The notes beneath the pieces are model-generated. The model ran no database searches, had not been told where the DNA came from, and was given only the letters and a program-made list of their open reading frames with translations. The translations under genes and the position numbers were made by a program. A stretch of DNA of 64,000 nt from NCBI GenBank assembly GCA_019614645.1, contig JABWDB010000008.1:10936501-11000500 (forward strand), written 5' to 3'. Position 1 is the stretch's first letter, and each line of letters begins with the position of its first letter. This stretch comes from Stratiolaelaps scimitus. Taxonomy: Eukaryota; Arthropoda; Arachnida; Mesostigmata; Laelapidae. Shown piece after piece: positions 27,266-39,958 of this stretch.

Positions 27266-30200
27266 GTGAGCAACGCAGGAGACCTTCTCAATCGGTCCCC
27301 CGGCTAAGGAAGCTAAGCCGGGAGCCTGCTAGCGGCGGTATTCGGGTGGCTGAGCATTGCCAGTGTCCGTTCCTGTGAGATCGTGCCCGTGCGTAGGGAG
27401 TGAGTGAAGGAGGCCTAAATACGGCAGTGACGGCGGCGGCGGCGGCAGCGGTCTTCTTCTCTGTTATGTGCCTGCTGCCTTTTTCGTACCAAAGAGAGAC
27501 TTATCCTTGATACATTAACCCAAAGGATAGGACAGAAACGTAGAAAACAGGGCAGGACAGCACAAGCCGGAGTCCGATCCTGAGCCCGACCAGTCTAGCT
27601 CTTCGGCCTGTTCCTTCTTCTTCACCCAGTGTTCACTGCGTTGTAAAAAGGAGAGGACGAGAACGAGGGCTAGCATCGGTCGGGTGGATCGGCGACCAAC
27701 CGGCGCAGGGAGCAATGGGGCGAGCGAGTGAGAGAGACGAGGCGAGGCAACGTAGAGGGAGGTGCCAGTAGTAGTAGTGGAACGTAGCAGGTACCCTAAC
27801 AGGAGAACGGGCAGGAGCTACGCCACACATGCAGCAAGCAGGCACACCCCGGCAGCAGTCCAAAGCGTATGAAGGGCCGAAGCAGACAAGCGGGAAAAGC
27901 GAAAGCCGAAGCGAATGCTTTGGCGGTTCCCTGCTCGTTCGCCCGGAGCTGACGTATGGCACAGCAGCAGCAGCAGCACGCAGAAGATTGTACTCCGTCC
28001 GTTTCCCGACCCCCTTCGGCGGCCCCTCGTCCTATCTCACGAAACGAACCAGCCGAGCAACGAACAGGTTCAGCCAAACATCGCACCTCAACCGTCTCCG
28101 TCGCAGCTACCTAGCGGGTGGCTGGCTGGCTGGCCGCTGGCACTCGGCTTGCACCTCACTCACCGGACGTAATGGCAGCGGACTCTGGAGCAAACCATCG
28201 TTTCCCTGTCGCCTACCCCACACAAGCGCAAAGCCGCCCCGACCATCCCCCAACACTCTACCCGCGCTTTTGCTGACCCCTCGAAGCCGACAGTGGCGAA
28301 CGGGCTGGCGGTGGTGAAGGGAGGCAAAGTAAGGGCTCAGACAGGCAGTCGAGAGAAGCAAGCGGCGGGTAACAGGAGCGTGGAAGTGATGGTTGCGGTC
28401 GAACCTGAAGCAGGCGATGCAGACGCTAGGTATGAGGAGAAGAAAAGTGTGAGAGGATGGCGCAAGCAATTGCTGCAGGGCCGACAGTGGGCCGGACAGC
28501 AACCAGGAGGACATGAACCGTGGCCGCTCTCTCCATGGGCTCCAGAAAACTGAGGGACAGGATCACGTCCCACAGAGCGTTCCCGCCGCTTTCCCATTCC
28601 TCGAGCCGCTTTCTCTCCGTGGAGCAGAAACTGCGGGCGGACGGGGAGGGGCAACCTTCTGGGGGACAGCGGCAAGCGAGCGCACTGAGCCAACCGATCG
28701 GGCCTCCCTTGCAGGAACACACTGGCACCGCTACCCTTCCAGTGCCACCGCTTTTCCGTAGGAGTTTCCACGGCCACTGCCACCACCTTTCGGCGTTTCG
28801 GCTGCAGCTATGACAGCCGCCGAAAGCTGCTGCTGCCGCCGCCGCCACCACCTGGATAACTCCCCGTCGGTCGGTCCCTCTCGGTCGTCCCTTAGTCCCC
28901 TTGGGTGTCCCTTTATAAAATATCTTCTTCACAGACCTTCGTGTGAGTTGGGTCGCACGTGAGTGTATGTGCGGCTCTGTGTGGCAGTATCCGGACCAGC
29001 GGTGGCGGCAGAAAGTCGCCTAGTCGCCCCCTAACAACCCCGGCTCAGGGCTTTTGTCGACTGCAACCTCCTTTCGCACCCCCGCGATCCTGCCGCTATT
29101 CCTGCAAGCCTCCGTGCTGTTCTCCCTACGAGACGTTCCACTACTCCATTTCTATCGAAGCGCAGCAGATGCCGCGAAATAGAGCCGACGAAATATCGGG
29201 GATCAGTTGGGCCAAGATCACCGGCGGGGATTGCTGCTGCTGCTGCAGTCGCAGTAGCAGCTAGAATCACGCTTCACTCACTTCGACTTCAACTGTCGAC
29301 GATCTCTCCCTCTCGGGTATGGATGCTTTACCGATGTACTCCTCTGTATTGTATGTGAGCTAAGATGCGGGGGATGTTTTAAGTCGTCTATAATGGGAGC
29401 CTGTCAGGTTAGATGCAAGGCTTGATTGGTTTTTTTGTTCGTGCTTTTAACATTCAATTATTGCGAACAAGCTGATATATCTTACAGTTCGTATATCGAT
29501 GTCTCTAGCCCACACAACTAACACGGGACGACCATCATACGGCTTACGTAGAGTTTCGTTATGAGACTGGTTGCATATAATATATGAATCGTTTATCTCG
29601 AGATGATCCAATTCGTGCGACTCAACTTGAATTGAACTGGCACGCAAAGATTAATTGGAATCAGCCTAGACACATACGATGGAAGTCGGGTATGTATGTG
29701 AAACGACCGACTATCACAAATCAGTAGCGCAGCTGCGCGATTTGGAACCAGTGGGGATAATCTCCAGAGCACAGAGTGACTGCTCTGCCTCTGTAGGAGA
29801 AGGCTGTGAAGTGAATTATGCGTCTGGAGTGGCGTTGACGTCACATCACAAAATGAAATCCCTACAACAAAGCTCTCTCCGAGGGAATTTGGCCACCGCG
29901 GAGCGTCGCGTATCTCAAACGACACCTGCGTCTGTCGTTATGCCTCCAATAGCTTGGATCATTAAGCCACCACCGTATCGTTCCTTCAGACCGAGCAGAC
30001 CAAGGCGCGGAATTAAGGAGTCTGATCACGAATAGGGGACTTCACCGCTGTAATTAAGTCCACCGCAAATCCCTGATTATACACGTGATAATTTTCTACA
30101 AATCGGCTAAGTAGAGTAAGATGTAAGACAGCCGGTTACAGTACCAAAAGGCTGGAGTCTCTATATAACACTAGACACTCCTCTAGTTCTCTCAAAAACA

Positions 30201-31303
30201 CCGTCTCTCTGACACCATCGATGACAAGGCAGAACATATTGACGGCTAACAATGATCAGTAAGTTACCCGCCACTCGGCGTGTTTAGCGCAACAGCCAAA
30301 GAGGCCAACCCTCCATTATTCTGACATTAGCGTGAGACGTTGTTTGCCCCGCGGCAAAAGCAAGGAGCCAAGTGAACATAACGAGTTTTATCCGATTCGA
30401 GATTCGAGTGCTGCACCTGGAGTTTGCATATACCCGTACATACCTGACAGCCTTACTTGTGGCGTAAGCCGATTGGGGATCATTTCGAGAAGAACTAGAC
30501 ATCCGACTTAGTTGGACCGCCGTCGACGCGACAAGTCTCGGGCCAATCTATAGTCAGTAAGTCAGCACCATGCTTGGGACGGCAGCTTGGAAGATCTTAC
30601 GAACCACGTAAACAGGCCGTCAGCCAGTCGCTCAGGATAAAGTAAGGGGCGTGTGTGCCGTAATGATCGTTCAGTCAGCAACTTGCCTTCGCGGCTCATT
30701 CGTTTCACTTGGGCCCATTCCCTTGCTCTGCCTCTACCTCGCTCTCACTCGTGGTCTTTCATGTCCGCGCCATTTGCCGCGACCCCAACCTAGCTTTACT
30801 GTCGTTGGGTGGTGCCACCTTGCAAAATCTGCGCATCAGAGCTCACCGTTTCGATTGTACCGTGCTCCTTTGCTGCGCGCCAACTATATAAGAAATGCAG
30901 GAATACAAATATCGACATAGATTATTCGTCGAACGCCAGCAAGTTCGCCAGCGTCCTGGTTACTAACACTAGTTTCTGCTGCTTGCTTTGTCGACGCTAT
31001 GATAGTATTACCACCACTGACTGAACTACCAGCGAAGCAGCAAAGGTCTAAACTTGGCAAGGCTAGTGTGCTCAGAGCAAGCCTAGGAGCAAACCGATGC
31101 GGAGGCAATGTCGAACGGAAAGAGGTCGCCGGTAACAGCCACCAACTCTGCGGGCTAGCAAAACCTCTGGCAGGGGTGATAACGAACTAGGCCTAGCAGT
31201 GACGTAACACCGATTCGTTGGCTGCTTCGTTGGACAAACGGGAAAATAGACGCACGAATAGACAGATGGGAAAGAAAGGGGAAAATACTGATATCTGTGC
31301 GAT

Positions 31304-31345
<42 letters not shown>

Positions 31346-34300
31346 TGGCCAGCGTAGCTGTTGATTGTCTGACTCGATCGAGCAGCTTCCTCTATCCGCG
31401 TGCTACCGTCAAGCCGCGAAACAGTGGATGGTACGACCGGGCGAGACGCCAATGGCTGCCGAGCTCGACCGCTACCGACACTGCGGCCGTGCAGCAAGCT
31501 GAAGGCTGGAATCTGAAGAAGAGGCCTAGGAAGCCGAGGTTATCCAACCCAACTTCCCCACCGGGTTAATAATGTATGTGGATTCAGACTGCGGACGCGG
31601 CGGCCGGGGTGGAGGGAACTGCTGGGGAGTAGCGGCCTTATGGCTCTGCGGCACCATCATAAGCTGATGGGAGAGGTTTTCGCTGGCTGGCTCGCTGACG
31701 AAATTCAATCTCAAGTCAATAAGTTGCTTCGATCCCCATACGTCCCACGTCCCTATTCCTATCCATCCGTGTTCGGGGTCTGGAGTTGAAACGACGGCAA
31801 CACAACCTAGGGCCGTGGTACAGCCGCCCAGCGTAAACCCCGCCCCCCATCCATTCTACGTCCACCAACTCCAGCACTCCCAGAAATGGAATGTGGAGTC
31901 GGTCGGCTCATCTCGCTCACTTCCCTATTAATAACGACGACAGCTCCCCCGCCAGCTACTGATCGTAGAGAGTTACTCCTCCGGGCGCAAACGGAATAGA
32001 TAGGCTGGGGAGATTGGGTAAGGGGTAAGCATGGTCGTGTGCAGAGGCCGAACCCCAGAGTTGGTTGAACGTGTAGCCCTGGTTGGACCGCTACTAGAAG
32101 CGCTTTGGTTTTGTTGAGAGGAAGAGAGAGAGAGAGAGATGGACCGAATGGTGGCGGCCGCCCGAAGTCCGGGCGAGTTCCTTTGGGCAGCCTCACTATC
32201 CCTACTGCCACCACTAGCACAGCCCATCTCAGCGCTTCCTTTTCCCGTCAGCAGCCTTTGGCCAGTATTTCAGTGGCGGAGACTTTGCGCTCGTACAGAT
32301 CGTACGGATCTGCTTGCTTTGCCGGCTGTGCCATCACGCGGCGACAGAGAGCTTGCTCCTAGCCTGTCTGTCCCGGGGAAGCCGTCGACGGCGGGGACGA
32401 ATGGAGCGACTACGAAGTGGCGTCGGAGAAGGGGCTACGAGAACGGAGATGAGTCCGCACGCGGGAGCCGGTCTCGGCCGAAGCGAGCAGAGCCAGCAAG
32501 AGGGGGGGGGGGGGCAGAGGCGCTCAATTTTGAACAAAAAGTTCCCGTTTCCACATCTTACCCCGTCATCCTCATCAACCCACACGCACAAACTCGTATA
32601 GGACTCACTTCCCGCTGACTCACCGTCTCGGTTTGAGGCGAGACGCAGCAACGCGTACGACGGTTAGCAGAACGAGCAGAACGAAGGCGAATCTTGGCCT
32701 TCCTCATCCTATCCCAAGCGCGCGATGAGGAGGCATAGTCATGGGGAAAGCGATCTAGAATCCCGCTGGCGGCGGCGGCGGCGGCGCTGCACCATGAACG
32801 CCGGAGGCGCCTCCACAGCCAACACTTACTTGCCAGACCGTGCTTGGTTTTTCTCGCAACGCGCGCGGAATGGCTAAATGCCATTGCAGGCCGCAACTGC
32901 TACCCATATCAGCTACATTCTCGTACAGCGTTTCGTCGGCATCACCAGAAGAGCATCCCGTCAAAAGTGTATCCCTTTTGCTCGTCGTGCACCATGCTGC
33001 TGACAGAGAGTCCCTATTGTCCCCGTTGTCGTCAGAGCCGTAGAGATAGCTTGTGCATATATCGATATTACGATCGGTAAGGGAGAGTCAGACAGACAGA
33101 GAATGCGAACGAGATAGAACTAGCGTTAACGAGGGAATCGAGCGGCCACATACAGCATAGAATACACAATGGGTGATTCTAGCAGACGTTTCCCTGGCGA
33201 TAGGCAGTGCTCGGTGAATTAGAGTTCACCTTATGTTGACAAAGACGAATGGCGCAAAGGTTACGTTTCGTCATTAGTTGGCAATCTATATTACGCTCTC
33301 GTCCCTAACCCGCGATGTCAGTTAAAATGAACTTTATATTTTGAATGCTACGCAATATCGTATTAGGCATAGTGCGACCAAGTGTAACGGCAAACCTTGC
33401 AAGCGACATTGAGCGTAGAAGACTTTCTATTGTTAAACTATCTATTTGCCGCAGTGGAAAACTGATCATGCGTTCGTTGCTTCCAACGAATCTGTGCCCC
33501 TCTAGCAATTCACTAGGCAAATGCGCATATTAATATTTGTCCACCGGCGAGTATCTCACGTTGGGTCAGAATGGGATTTCGCTAGGAGCTTCGAACGACC
33601 AAAAAGGTTCAACTGGCTCCATTTCTCGTTCTACTCCCCTCGCATATTCTCTCAAGTTTCATGAGGGCGCCGGAGCGTCGGCACGGCCGCCGGCGCGCGT
33701 CCGATTCGTCTCTGTCATTTCATGTTAGGCCAAACAAACGAGCACCCACGGAGTCAGCGTTCGGTGCAAGCGCCCCGAAGAGGGCTTTCCGCGCTGGCTA
33801 TGTATAGTTTCGTATATGATCGTACGTAGAGAGGTCCAACGGCGTCTGCTACCATCGGAGCCAGCCCGGTCAACTCTTACTTAGACGAGGGGCTCTGGGG
33901 CTCCATTCGCTGGCGGCCCATTCAACTCCACCAGTGGATGCTGCAGCCATCGGGGGCTGATGGTGCATCAAAGCTGGGACCTCGCTGGGAGGTGAGGGGT
34001 ATGGCGGGCAGGGAGAAGCGGGTAGCAGCGGAAACAGACAAGCGATGCCCACCCGGTCGCTCACAAGCCGTTCTCGAGCGAAGGCGACCTCCGGCTTGCA
34101 TGGTCATGGGCTGCGACGCAAAAAACGTCTGCTGCTCTTCAGCTCGGAGACGAAGCAGGATCCGACGCGCCGAGTACGAGCGGGAACGACGGGCAGACAG
34201 CCGACGGACGACAAACCAACGAGGCAGCGACGAACGTAGCAGCAGGAGCAGCAGCAGCAGCCGCCAGAATGAGGCAGCTGTGTAGAAGACGACAGAGAAA

Positions 34301-34780
34301 AGGTCTACCCGGACGAGGCTAGATGAGAATGGCCTGGACGGGCGACATGTGCAGATGGGAAAAGCAGGGCGTCGCAGCGCGAACTGCACCAGGATAGGTC
34401 CCCACGTCCGATCTCCTCGGTCGGCACTCGAGCAGGCGACGCAAGCTAGTTGGAAGGCAGGACGACACCCAGGCAGACAGGGAGGTAGGTCATGGCAGTC
34501 CAGTGCAGAGCAGCGCCGCGAACGAATGAAGATGCCAGAGCCATATTTCGTCAGCGTCACTACAACTCCTCATGCTAGTGATCATGCCTATACATGCACG
34601 CTATGTGGCGCTGTTCTGCTTCACTGCCCCTCTCGACGAACGTCGAAGGTTTTCGTCACTGTAGGTACCCCTTGCCGCCAACACCCGTACAGGTCCGGAA
34701 AGAAAAAGCCCGGAGAGAGAAATAGAGAGAAATGCACTCTCCTCCTAATAGTCACCGTGCTTCCTACGTAACTCGAGCGT
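27266..34780. other. No gene recognised; GC-rich blocks around an AT-rich centre
   Basis: CpG-rich low-complexity DNA at about 27.3-29.3 and 31.3-34.6 kb flanks an AT-richer part at 29.3-31.0 kb. Purine tracts are listed separately. A plus-strand frame at 29679-30035 has mixed composition but no splice support. TATAAAA occurs at about 28913, with no other promoter evidence. Confidence 0.5.
31307..31340. repeat. (AG)17 microsatellite
   Basis: Thirty-four nt with no interruption. Shorter GA runs lie at 21269-21288, 32123-32139 and 44321-44344. Confidence 0.95.
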
Positions 34781-34834
34781 CACATACAAGCACATACTGC
34801 ATCAACAAGGCAACCTCATCGTGGACTGATAACA

Positions 34835-35026
34835 ATGGATCAAGTAAAACAGGCCTCCGGACATCTGTATCCTTTGGAAAAAGATCCACAGGTCAAAGCT
34901 AGTGGTCTCATATTATCCGATGGTGCTCCATCCCTCATCATAAGGCAACGAAAGCTGAATGATCAATGGTATAGGCAGCTCAGACGAGCGATGTTGTCAC
35001 AATTCGGTCAATATCTAGTCGAGTGA
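34835..35026 (+). CDS. Small ORF of unknown function, 63 aa
   Basis: An ATG in good context (AACAATGG, A at -3 and G at +4) opens a 63-codon frame ending in TGA. The product starts MDQVKQASGHLYPLEKD and is a balanced, soluble-looking sequence with a basic middle (RQRKLNDQWYRQLRRAM). It has no low-complexity sequence, signal peptide or membrane segment. It lies where GC-rich DNA changes to AT-rich DNA and is followed about 45 nt later by a 9-bp hairpin. I recognise no family. It may be a single-exon small protein, a first exon, or chance. Confidence 0.22.
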   Translation: MDQVKQASGHLYPLEKDPQVKASGLILSDGAPSLIIRQRKLNDQWYRQLRRAMLSQFGQYLVE

Positions 35027-35069
35027 CCAAAAATTTCATAAGTAATCAAGAATTATAGTTAAAAAAGTA

Positions 35070-35094
35070 ACACACGATTATATGTATCGTGTGT
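35070..35094. repeat. 9-bp perfect inverted repeat
   Basis: ACACACGAT (35070-35078) pairs with ATCGTGTGT (35086-35094) across a 7-nt loop, shortly after the 63-aa ORF. It is a possible stem-loop or palindromic protein-binding site. Confidence 0.5.
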
Positions 35095-35452
35095 GTGATG
35101 TCCTATTCGCTCTTACTTTTCTTGATTTGAAGGCTAGCAAACAAACGTTCGGCTCGTTGTTGCTCATTAGACGGGTTTACATACGTATGATTGAGAAGAA
35201 AAATCAGGGCTAATTTACTATTTAATCGGTGTCGAGATATGCTTACAGCCCATGCCTACAGTTCTACATGTCAACTGTAAGCAGGAACTAAACAAATTTC
35301 GTAGCCAAATGTACATCCACTTGGGCCGGCTTCTGTTGGCCAACTTTTATACATTAACTACTGCTAAACTGTAGAACAATACCGAACCCTTTGCTTGAAA
35401 AATGTCTCCTCCTGCAAATACATAACATAGACGGATGCGTTTCTGTGAGTAC

Positions 35453-35645
35453 CTTTGAAATGATCCTGCGCGTGGTCCTGTAGAGAGGGCTGTTGTTGTT
35501 GTCCATTGGCGGTGGCCGAAGGCGCGGACGGCCTCATCATCTCCATGAGCTGCTGTTCCAATGGGAAACGCAGGTTATCGAGAGGCCCAGTCCCGCAGCC
35601 GTTGCTACCACTACTGCCCCCGCCAAGACCCAACGTGTGGCGATC
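35453..35645 (-). CDS. Candidate internal exon of an unidentified host gene
   Basis: On the minus strand a pyrimidine-rich acceptor (TTTCTTGTTTTCTAATAG) precedes 193 nt of open frame. The segment is followed by AAAG|GTACTC, a usable but not ideal donor. The exon would start in phase 0 and end in phase 1, encoding 64 residues. It begins DRHTLGLGGGSS, then has a glycine/serine linker. A helix-like block LRFPLEQQLMEMMRP follows, then QQQQ and a polar end DHAQDHFK. The mix of a low-complexity linker with a short amphipathic block is typical of regulatory or transcription-factor proteins, but I cannot name a family. No partner exons were found nearby, so introns would be long. The acceptor and amino-acid composition are the main support. 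Confidence 0.45.
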
Positions 35646-37310
35646 CTATTAGAAAACAAGAAAGAAAAAAGAAACTCCGTTTGAGTGCTGCAACATCTTA
35701 CTGCCATTATTAGATTTGAAAGGAAACGCAGTCTATGATAGTAGAGTCTGCGATGAGGTGGACTTCACAGTCATCACTTTATTGCTTCAAAATTCTGTAA
35801 CATAGCGCACATGCATAAAAACACATAGAGACACATAAAACACACGTACCACCATATTGCGATATTTGTGTGTGTGTGTATATAGATATAAATATATAAT
35901 ACATATATGGTATATATGACGACTTGCATGCGGTGGTGTTGAACCTCTTGTAATTAACCCCAAGTAAGAATAGTGTGTTTTAAGTCTTGATTGTCTTCGT
36001 GTTGTGTTCAAGGGGCGGAAACGCGGGTCTGAAAAAAATCGCTCTCATAATTAAGGAACGTTCCCTATTCAGCACATTTAATCTCCGCCCAACATCAACC
36101 CAACGACGACCAAACAGCAGCGCGCTGAGTGAGTTGGCACGCTCGTCTCAACTTCTCTTCGCGCTCGCATCACCCACTTCTGGGTTGAGTCGTAGTGAAG
36201 AAGTCACCCGTTCAGTGGTTACAAAGGACTGGGCCAAAGTCGGTCACGTTCCTCGAGTGTAGCAAAGGTTTCATACGTCGACCCTCGTGAACGCCACTGT
36301 CCACTCCACTCGGCGAATATCTGTCACATATGATATTTTCATTGCAGAGTACATGGTCGAGTGACGAACGGATGTCAGGCCTACACATAGGCTCGCGAAC
36401 AACTGAGCGATGATGTCTCTGAGGATATATGTGTGTATGCCTCTGCTGATGAGGTGTCGACAAAGTCTTCCCGCCAAGGCGCGGCAGATTCCCGGCTAGC
36501 CTTAGGCTTAGACAAGACGATATAATATATTACATGTGCGAATGAAGGCATCAAGCCATCGGGCGGGAGCAACGAGCGTTTGCGACATCTGCTGCGAAAC
36601 AACGTCAAGCCCCCCTTGCATGCACTACCCGAGAGTTGTAGTGAGAAAGGAAAGGTGCCGCTGGGTCGCTGGGCTACAACCAACGGCGGTTACCATTCGT
36701 ATCAAAAGTTGCTTGCTTCGTTCGCTCTGCTCCTAACTCCGGACCCCCCCCGGAGCATAAAATCACAGTTGCACCGTCCCGCCCGAGGTCCGCGCAGTCC
36801 GCACACCGGGTCAGTCTAGAAACCCACGAGTCCGACACGACAGACTCGAAGCTAGGGGTCGCAGTATGCCGAGGAGGGAGGCTACGCAGTGCGTTATAAG
36901 CTTTACTTCCCTTCACTCGCCTTCCCACTTCTAGCTGAACGGACCTGCTTGTCTGGGTGGCGACCAGCTGCCACGGCGCTGGTACAGACGCCTGCGCGTG
37001 AGTGGCCGGTGGGGCGGAGTGTCATTAAGGTCTCCCTTAAACGAGAGAGCCTGGCTGGCTCCGGTCCCGCTTTCGCCTCGTCTGGCACGAAGGAAAAGCC
37101 ACTTGCACCGCGCTAGGTCCCCAGCAGTCACTACTGCCCCCCTTCCTGCCTATCCGTGTTCTCAGTCTCCCCTCCTATATACAAACCGGCCAAAACCCCC
37201 TACGCAGTTAGATGGTGGCGGTCGCATTGGCACGCAGTGCCAGCACAGTGGAAGTAAGAGCGCACCATTTCGAAGAGACATCCGTGGCCAGGCGACGCTC
37301 GGAACAAGCC

Positions 37311-37364
<54 letters not shown>

Positions 37365-39206
37365 GCGAGAGAGAGTAGAGAGCGGGGATGAAGGAAAGAG
37401 AGACGAACCAAGGCCGAGCGCGGAAATCGGGCCTGGCAAACGGGGGCTAGTAAAGTAAGTTGAGTGGGTGTGCGTGTGTTGGCCGCGCTACTGTATATGT
37501 TTGTACGGGTCTCCGTCACATTCGGGAAGAAGGGAGAGAGAGAGCAACGGCGGATCTGGCCAGCAGGGCAAGGCGCGCGCCGTCGTAGAAAACCGGACGA
37601 CGTTCGCACGGAGAAACGAACGAGAGCCGGCAGCGAGATAGAGGCAGCGGCCGACGGACGGACGGACGGAACGACCCAATTGATTTGCAAATTCAGGCGG
37701 CGCTGCCGCACGTGGGCTGCTACTGCCTCAGCGCTGCACCAACACCAGCAGCAGTTGCAGACCTCAGTCACCCCGGCCAGGACCCAGGAGCTAGTCCTCA
37801 ACGCAGCGGGCGTGAACAACGCCACCAGCCGTGCAAATAGGAAACGAAATAGAAAAAAAACGCGCCAAGAAGAACCGGAGTACTCCTCGCGTTGCTACTG
37901 TCGGCGTTGTCGTCTCGGCAACTGCCCAAGGAAGCAGGACAGGACAGCCTGCGTGCCGACTGGTCCTGTTCACAGATAGCGGAACAGGCAGAGGAACGTA
38001 TAACTGGAGCAGAACTCCTCTTTAACTAGTATCTGTTTTTTTTTCTCTGCTTGGTTCCCCCCCACTGGCAAAAATATTTACTGCGTTTGTGACGTGGTCA
38101 CAGCATTCACTGAATTTCTCCTACTCCTTGTATTTTGACTGTGCCGTACTCCTGTAGCAACTGTTTTTGCTTGTAGCTTTTCCTTGCTTTTTCGCTCTGA
38201 TTTGTTATACGTTCCGCGTAGTGCCTTGTTCCATTTCTGTGCGTTTCTATTCAGGTCTTTGTTAAAAGGAAAAAGAGGAAAAAACATAAGACCCCGTTAA
38301 CAAAACTTGCTGTCGGAAAAACCGACCGAGAGCAGCAAAGCTGGGCACAGCTCTTCTACGCCAAGATCAACGTTGAGTAAACAAAGAACCGCTTATCGGT
38401 TAAAATAATGGAGGCTGATCTCGCCACATTCTGAGAAATAGTAGCGGCCAAGAAGAATGGTTTTATTAACGCTATATATATATATATATATATATGCAGT
38501 AGTAAAAGATCCGCGTAATAGCAATTCCACGTTGCTGATGGTACGCGATTGAGAAGGCCTTTGTTTTGTACGGAAAGTTCAAAAAGGCAAATGCGTATCA
38601 CCTTGCTACAAGCGGACGAACTCGATACTAATCAGTCGGCTAATTACGTCGACCTGGTGACGTTAGTTAATCAAAACTGAGAAAGAAGAGGATCGGTCCC
38701 TTTCGCTTTCCCGAAGCGCGGCGGCGTTGCCGCTGCTGTTCAGCTGCCTATAGGCGCCCTCACTTCGTTCCACGAGTGGTGGTGGTGGTGCAGACATTGA
38801 AGCCTTAAAGGTCCTTTGAGAGAAGAACGCAAAAGACGTTAGGGAAGAACTAACAAGAGAAGCAGAAGCCGATGAGGATGCTCGACCCTAGTTGGGGCTC
38901 GGCGGCTCGTGGGCGGTTCGTCGAGGAAATGCAAAGGCGTCATATTTAAACGCATTTACATATTATTCCTCTCCTAGGTCCAAGAGATGGGGCCGGTAGG
39001 GGAGAACAGAGCTAGATGGGGGGGCGTAACAGCTGCACCGACAGCAGCAGCAGGAGAAACCAACCACCCACCCGCCCGCCCGCCCTAGACTCGGCTGGGA
39101 GGCAAGTAAACGCTTTTGGACGCCTAGACGAAGCCCGACAAGCGACTGACTACTTATTGCTTGCTTTCTTCTTTGCCTCCACTCACTCATGTTAGCTCTT
39201 CTAGGC
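35646..39206. other. No gene recognised
   Basis: AT-rich up to about 36.1 kb, with GT and TA runs at 35870-35900. It is then GC-rich with the long GA tract, and AT-rich again at 38.0-38.7 kb. No partner for the 35453-35645 exon was recognised. Confidence 0.5.
37312..37375. repeat. (GA)n purine tract, 64 nt
   Basis: The longest purine tract in the window, with two C interruptions. It is a mirror-repeat sequence able to form triplex DNA and a potential GAGA-factor binding array. Confidence 0.95.
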
Positions 39207-39232
39207 ATCATCTCCTATAGAATAGAGGGGAA
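39207..39232. repeat. 26-nt direct repeat, left copy
   Basis: It begins ATCATCTCCTATAG and ends GAGGGGAA, and matches 39881-39906 at 25 of 26 positions (A for G at the fifteenth base). It is the proposed left duplication of the (TA)n-tailed insertion. Confidence 0.75.
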
Positions 39233-39849
39233 CGATAGAGGGAGGGGGCAACGTCTTCTCTTGGCCCTCCTCAATACCGGATGCCTCTTCGTCTTGCTCC
39301 TCTTTGTCGGTGTCGAAACTTCAGTTATTATGTAGGGAGAAGACGGGACGACCCGTCACTGGGTACTGTCTCACCAGCTACTTTCCTCGATCGCTCTCTC
39401 TCTCTCGTCCTCGTTCAAGTAGTTCATGTGCATAGCAAACAACGGCGGAGGCGACGACGAAGACGACAACGACAATGATGCTTCGATGGTTCACAGCGAT
39501 CAAGACAAACGAGAGGAACCCAGCCGGTTACGAGGAGGCATAAGAGGCTTAATTACAGAGACTTGACATCACAAATCCGCTAACACGGATTGTGATCTCC
39601 GGACCGTTGAACTGAGTCCACCAATGGAAGTGAGTTACTACTATAATGCTGTTGTTGTTGGCGTGGCTACATATTACCCTCTTTCTCTCTCCCTGTCTCA
39701 CACACACACACACGTACAAATGCATCGACACAAAGCAGTACTTCATTGGCGTACACTAAGATGAACTTATACAATTTATACTATTCCCGATGTATTTCGG
39801 TATCGGGAGGAAGAAAAAATCAAGGGCAGATAAATCATGGGTCACTACG

Positions 39850-39880
<31 letters not shown>
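39233..39880 (+). mobile_element. Probable retroposon insertion ending in (TA)n
   Basis: A 648-nt segment is bounded by a 26-nt direct repeat with one mismatch and ends, directly before the right-hand copy, in a (TA)n tract. This order of repeat, body, simple-repeat tail and repeat is the classic footprint of a retroposed element. The body carries a 6-bp hairpin (CCCGAT 39786-39791 with ATCGGG 39802-39807) close to its 3' end, as in many LINE and SINE tails. No convincing ORF and no pol III A/B boxes at its 5' end were seen, so a truncated LINE is more likely than a SINE. A duplication caused by other repair is possible, and 26 nt is long for a target-site duplication. Confidence 0.45.
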
Positions 39881-39882
<2 letters not shown>

Positions 39883-39906
39883 CATCTCCTATAGGATAGA
39901 GGGGAA
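39881..39906. repeat. 26-nt direct repeat, right copy
   Basis: This is the second copy of the 39207-39232 sequence, directly after a (TA)n tract. About 25 nt downstream a second (TA)n tract begins. Confidence 0.75.
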
Positions 39907-39925
39907 TTCCGAGGATCTTCTAGGG

Positions 39926-39931
<6 letters not shown>

Positions 39932-39958
<27 letters not shown>
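39932..39958. repeat. (TA)n microsatellite
   Basis: A second TA tract just downstream of the right 26-nt direct repeat; the first is at 39851-39880. Confidence 0.95.

Noticed and set aside
28912..28918. TATAAAA as a core promoter
   Set aside because: A single motif with no initiator or downstream ORF to support it.
33922..34560. 212-codon minus-strand frame
   Set aside because: Leucine and serine/arginine runs come from CAG/AGC repeats, and an equally long frame lies on the plus strand.
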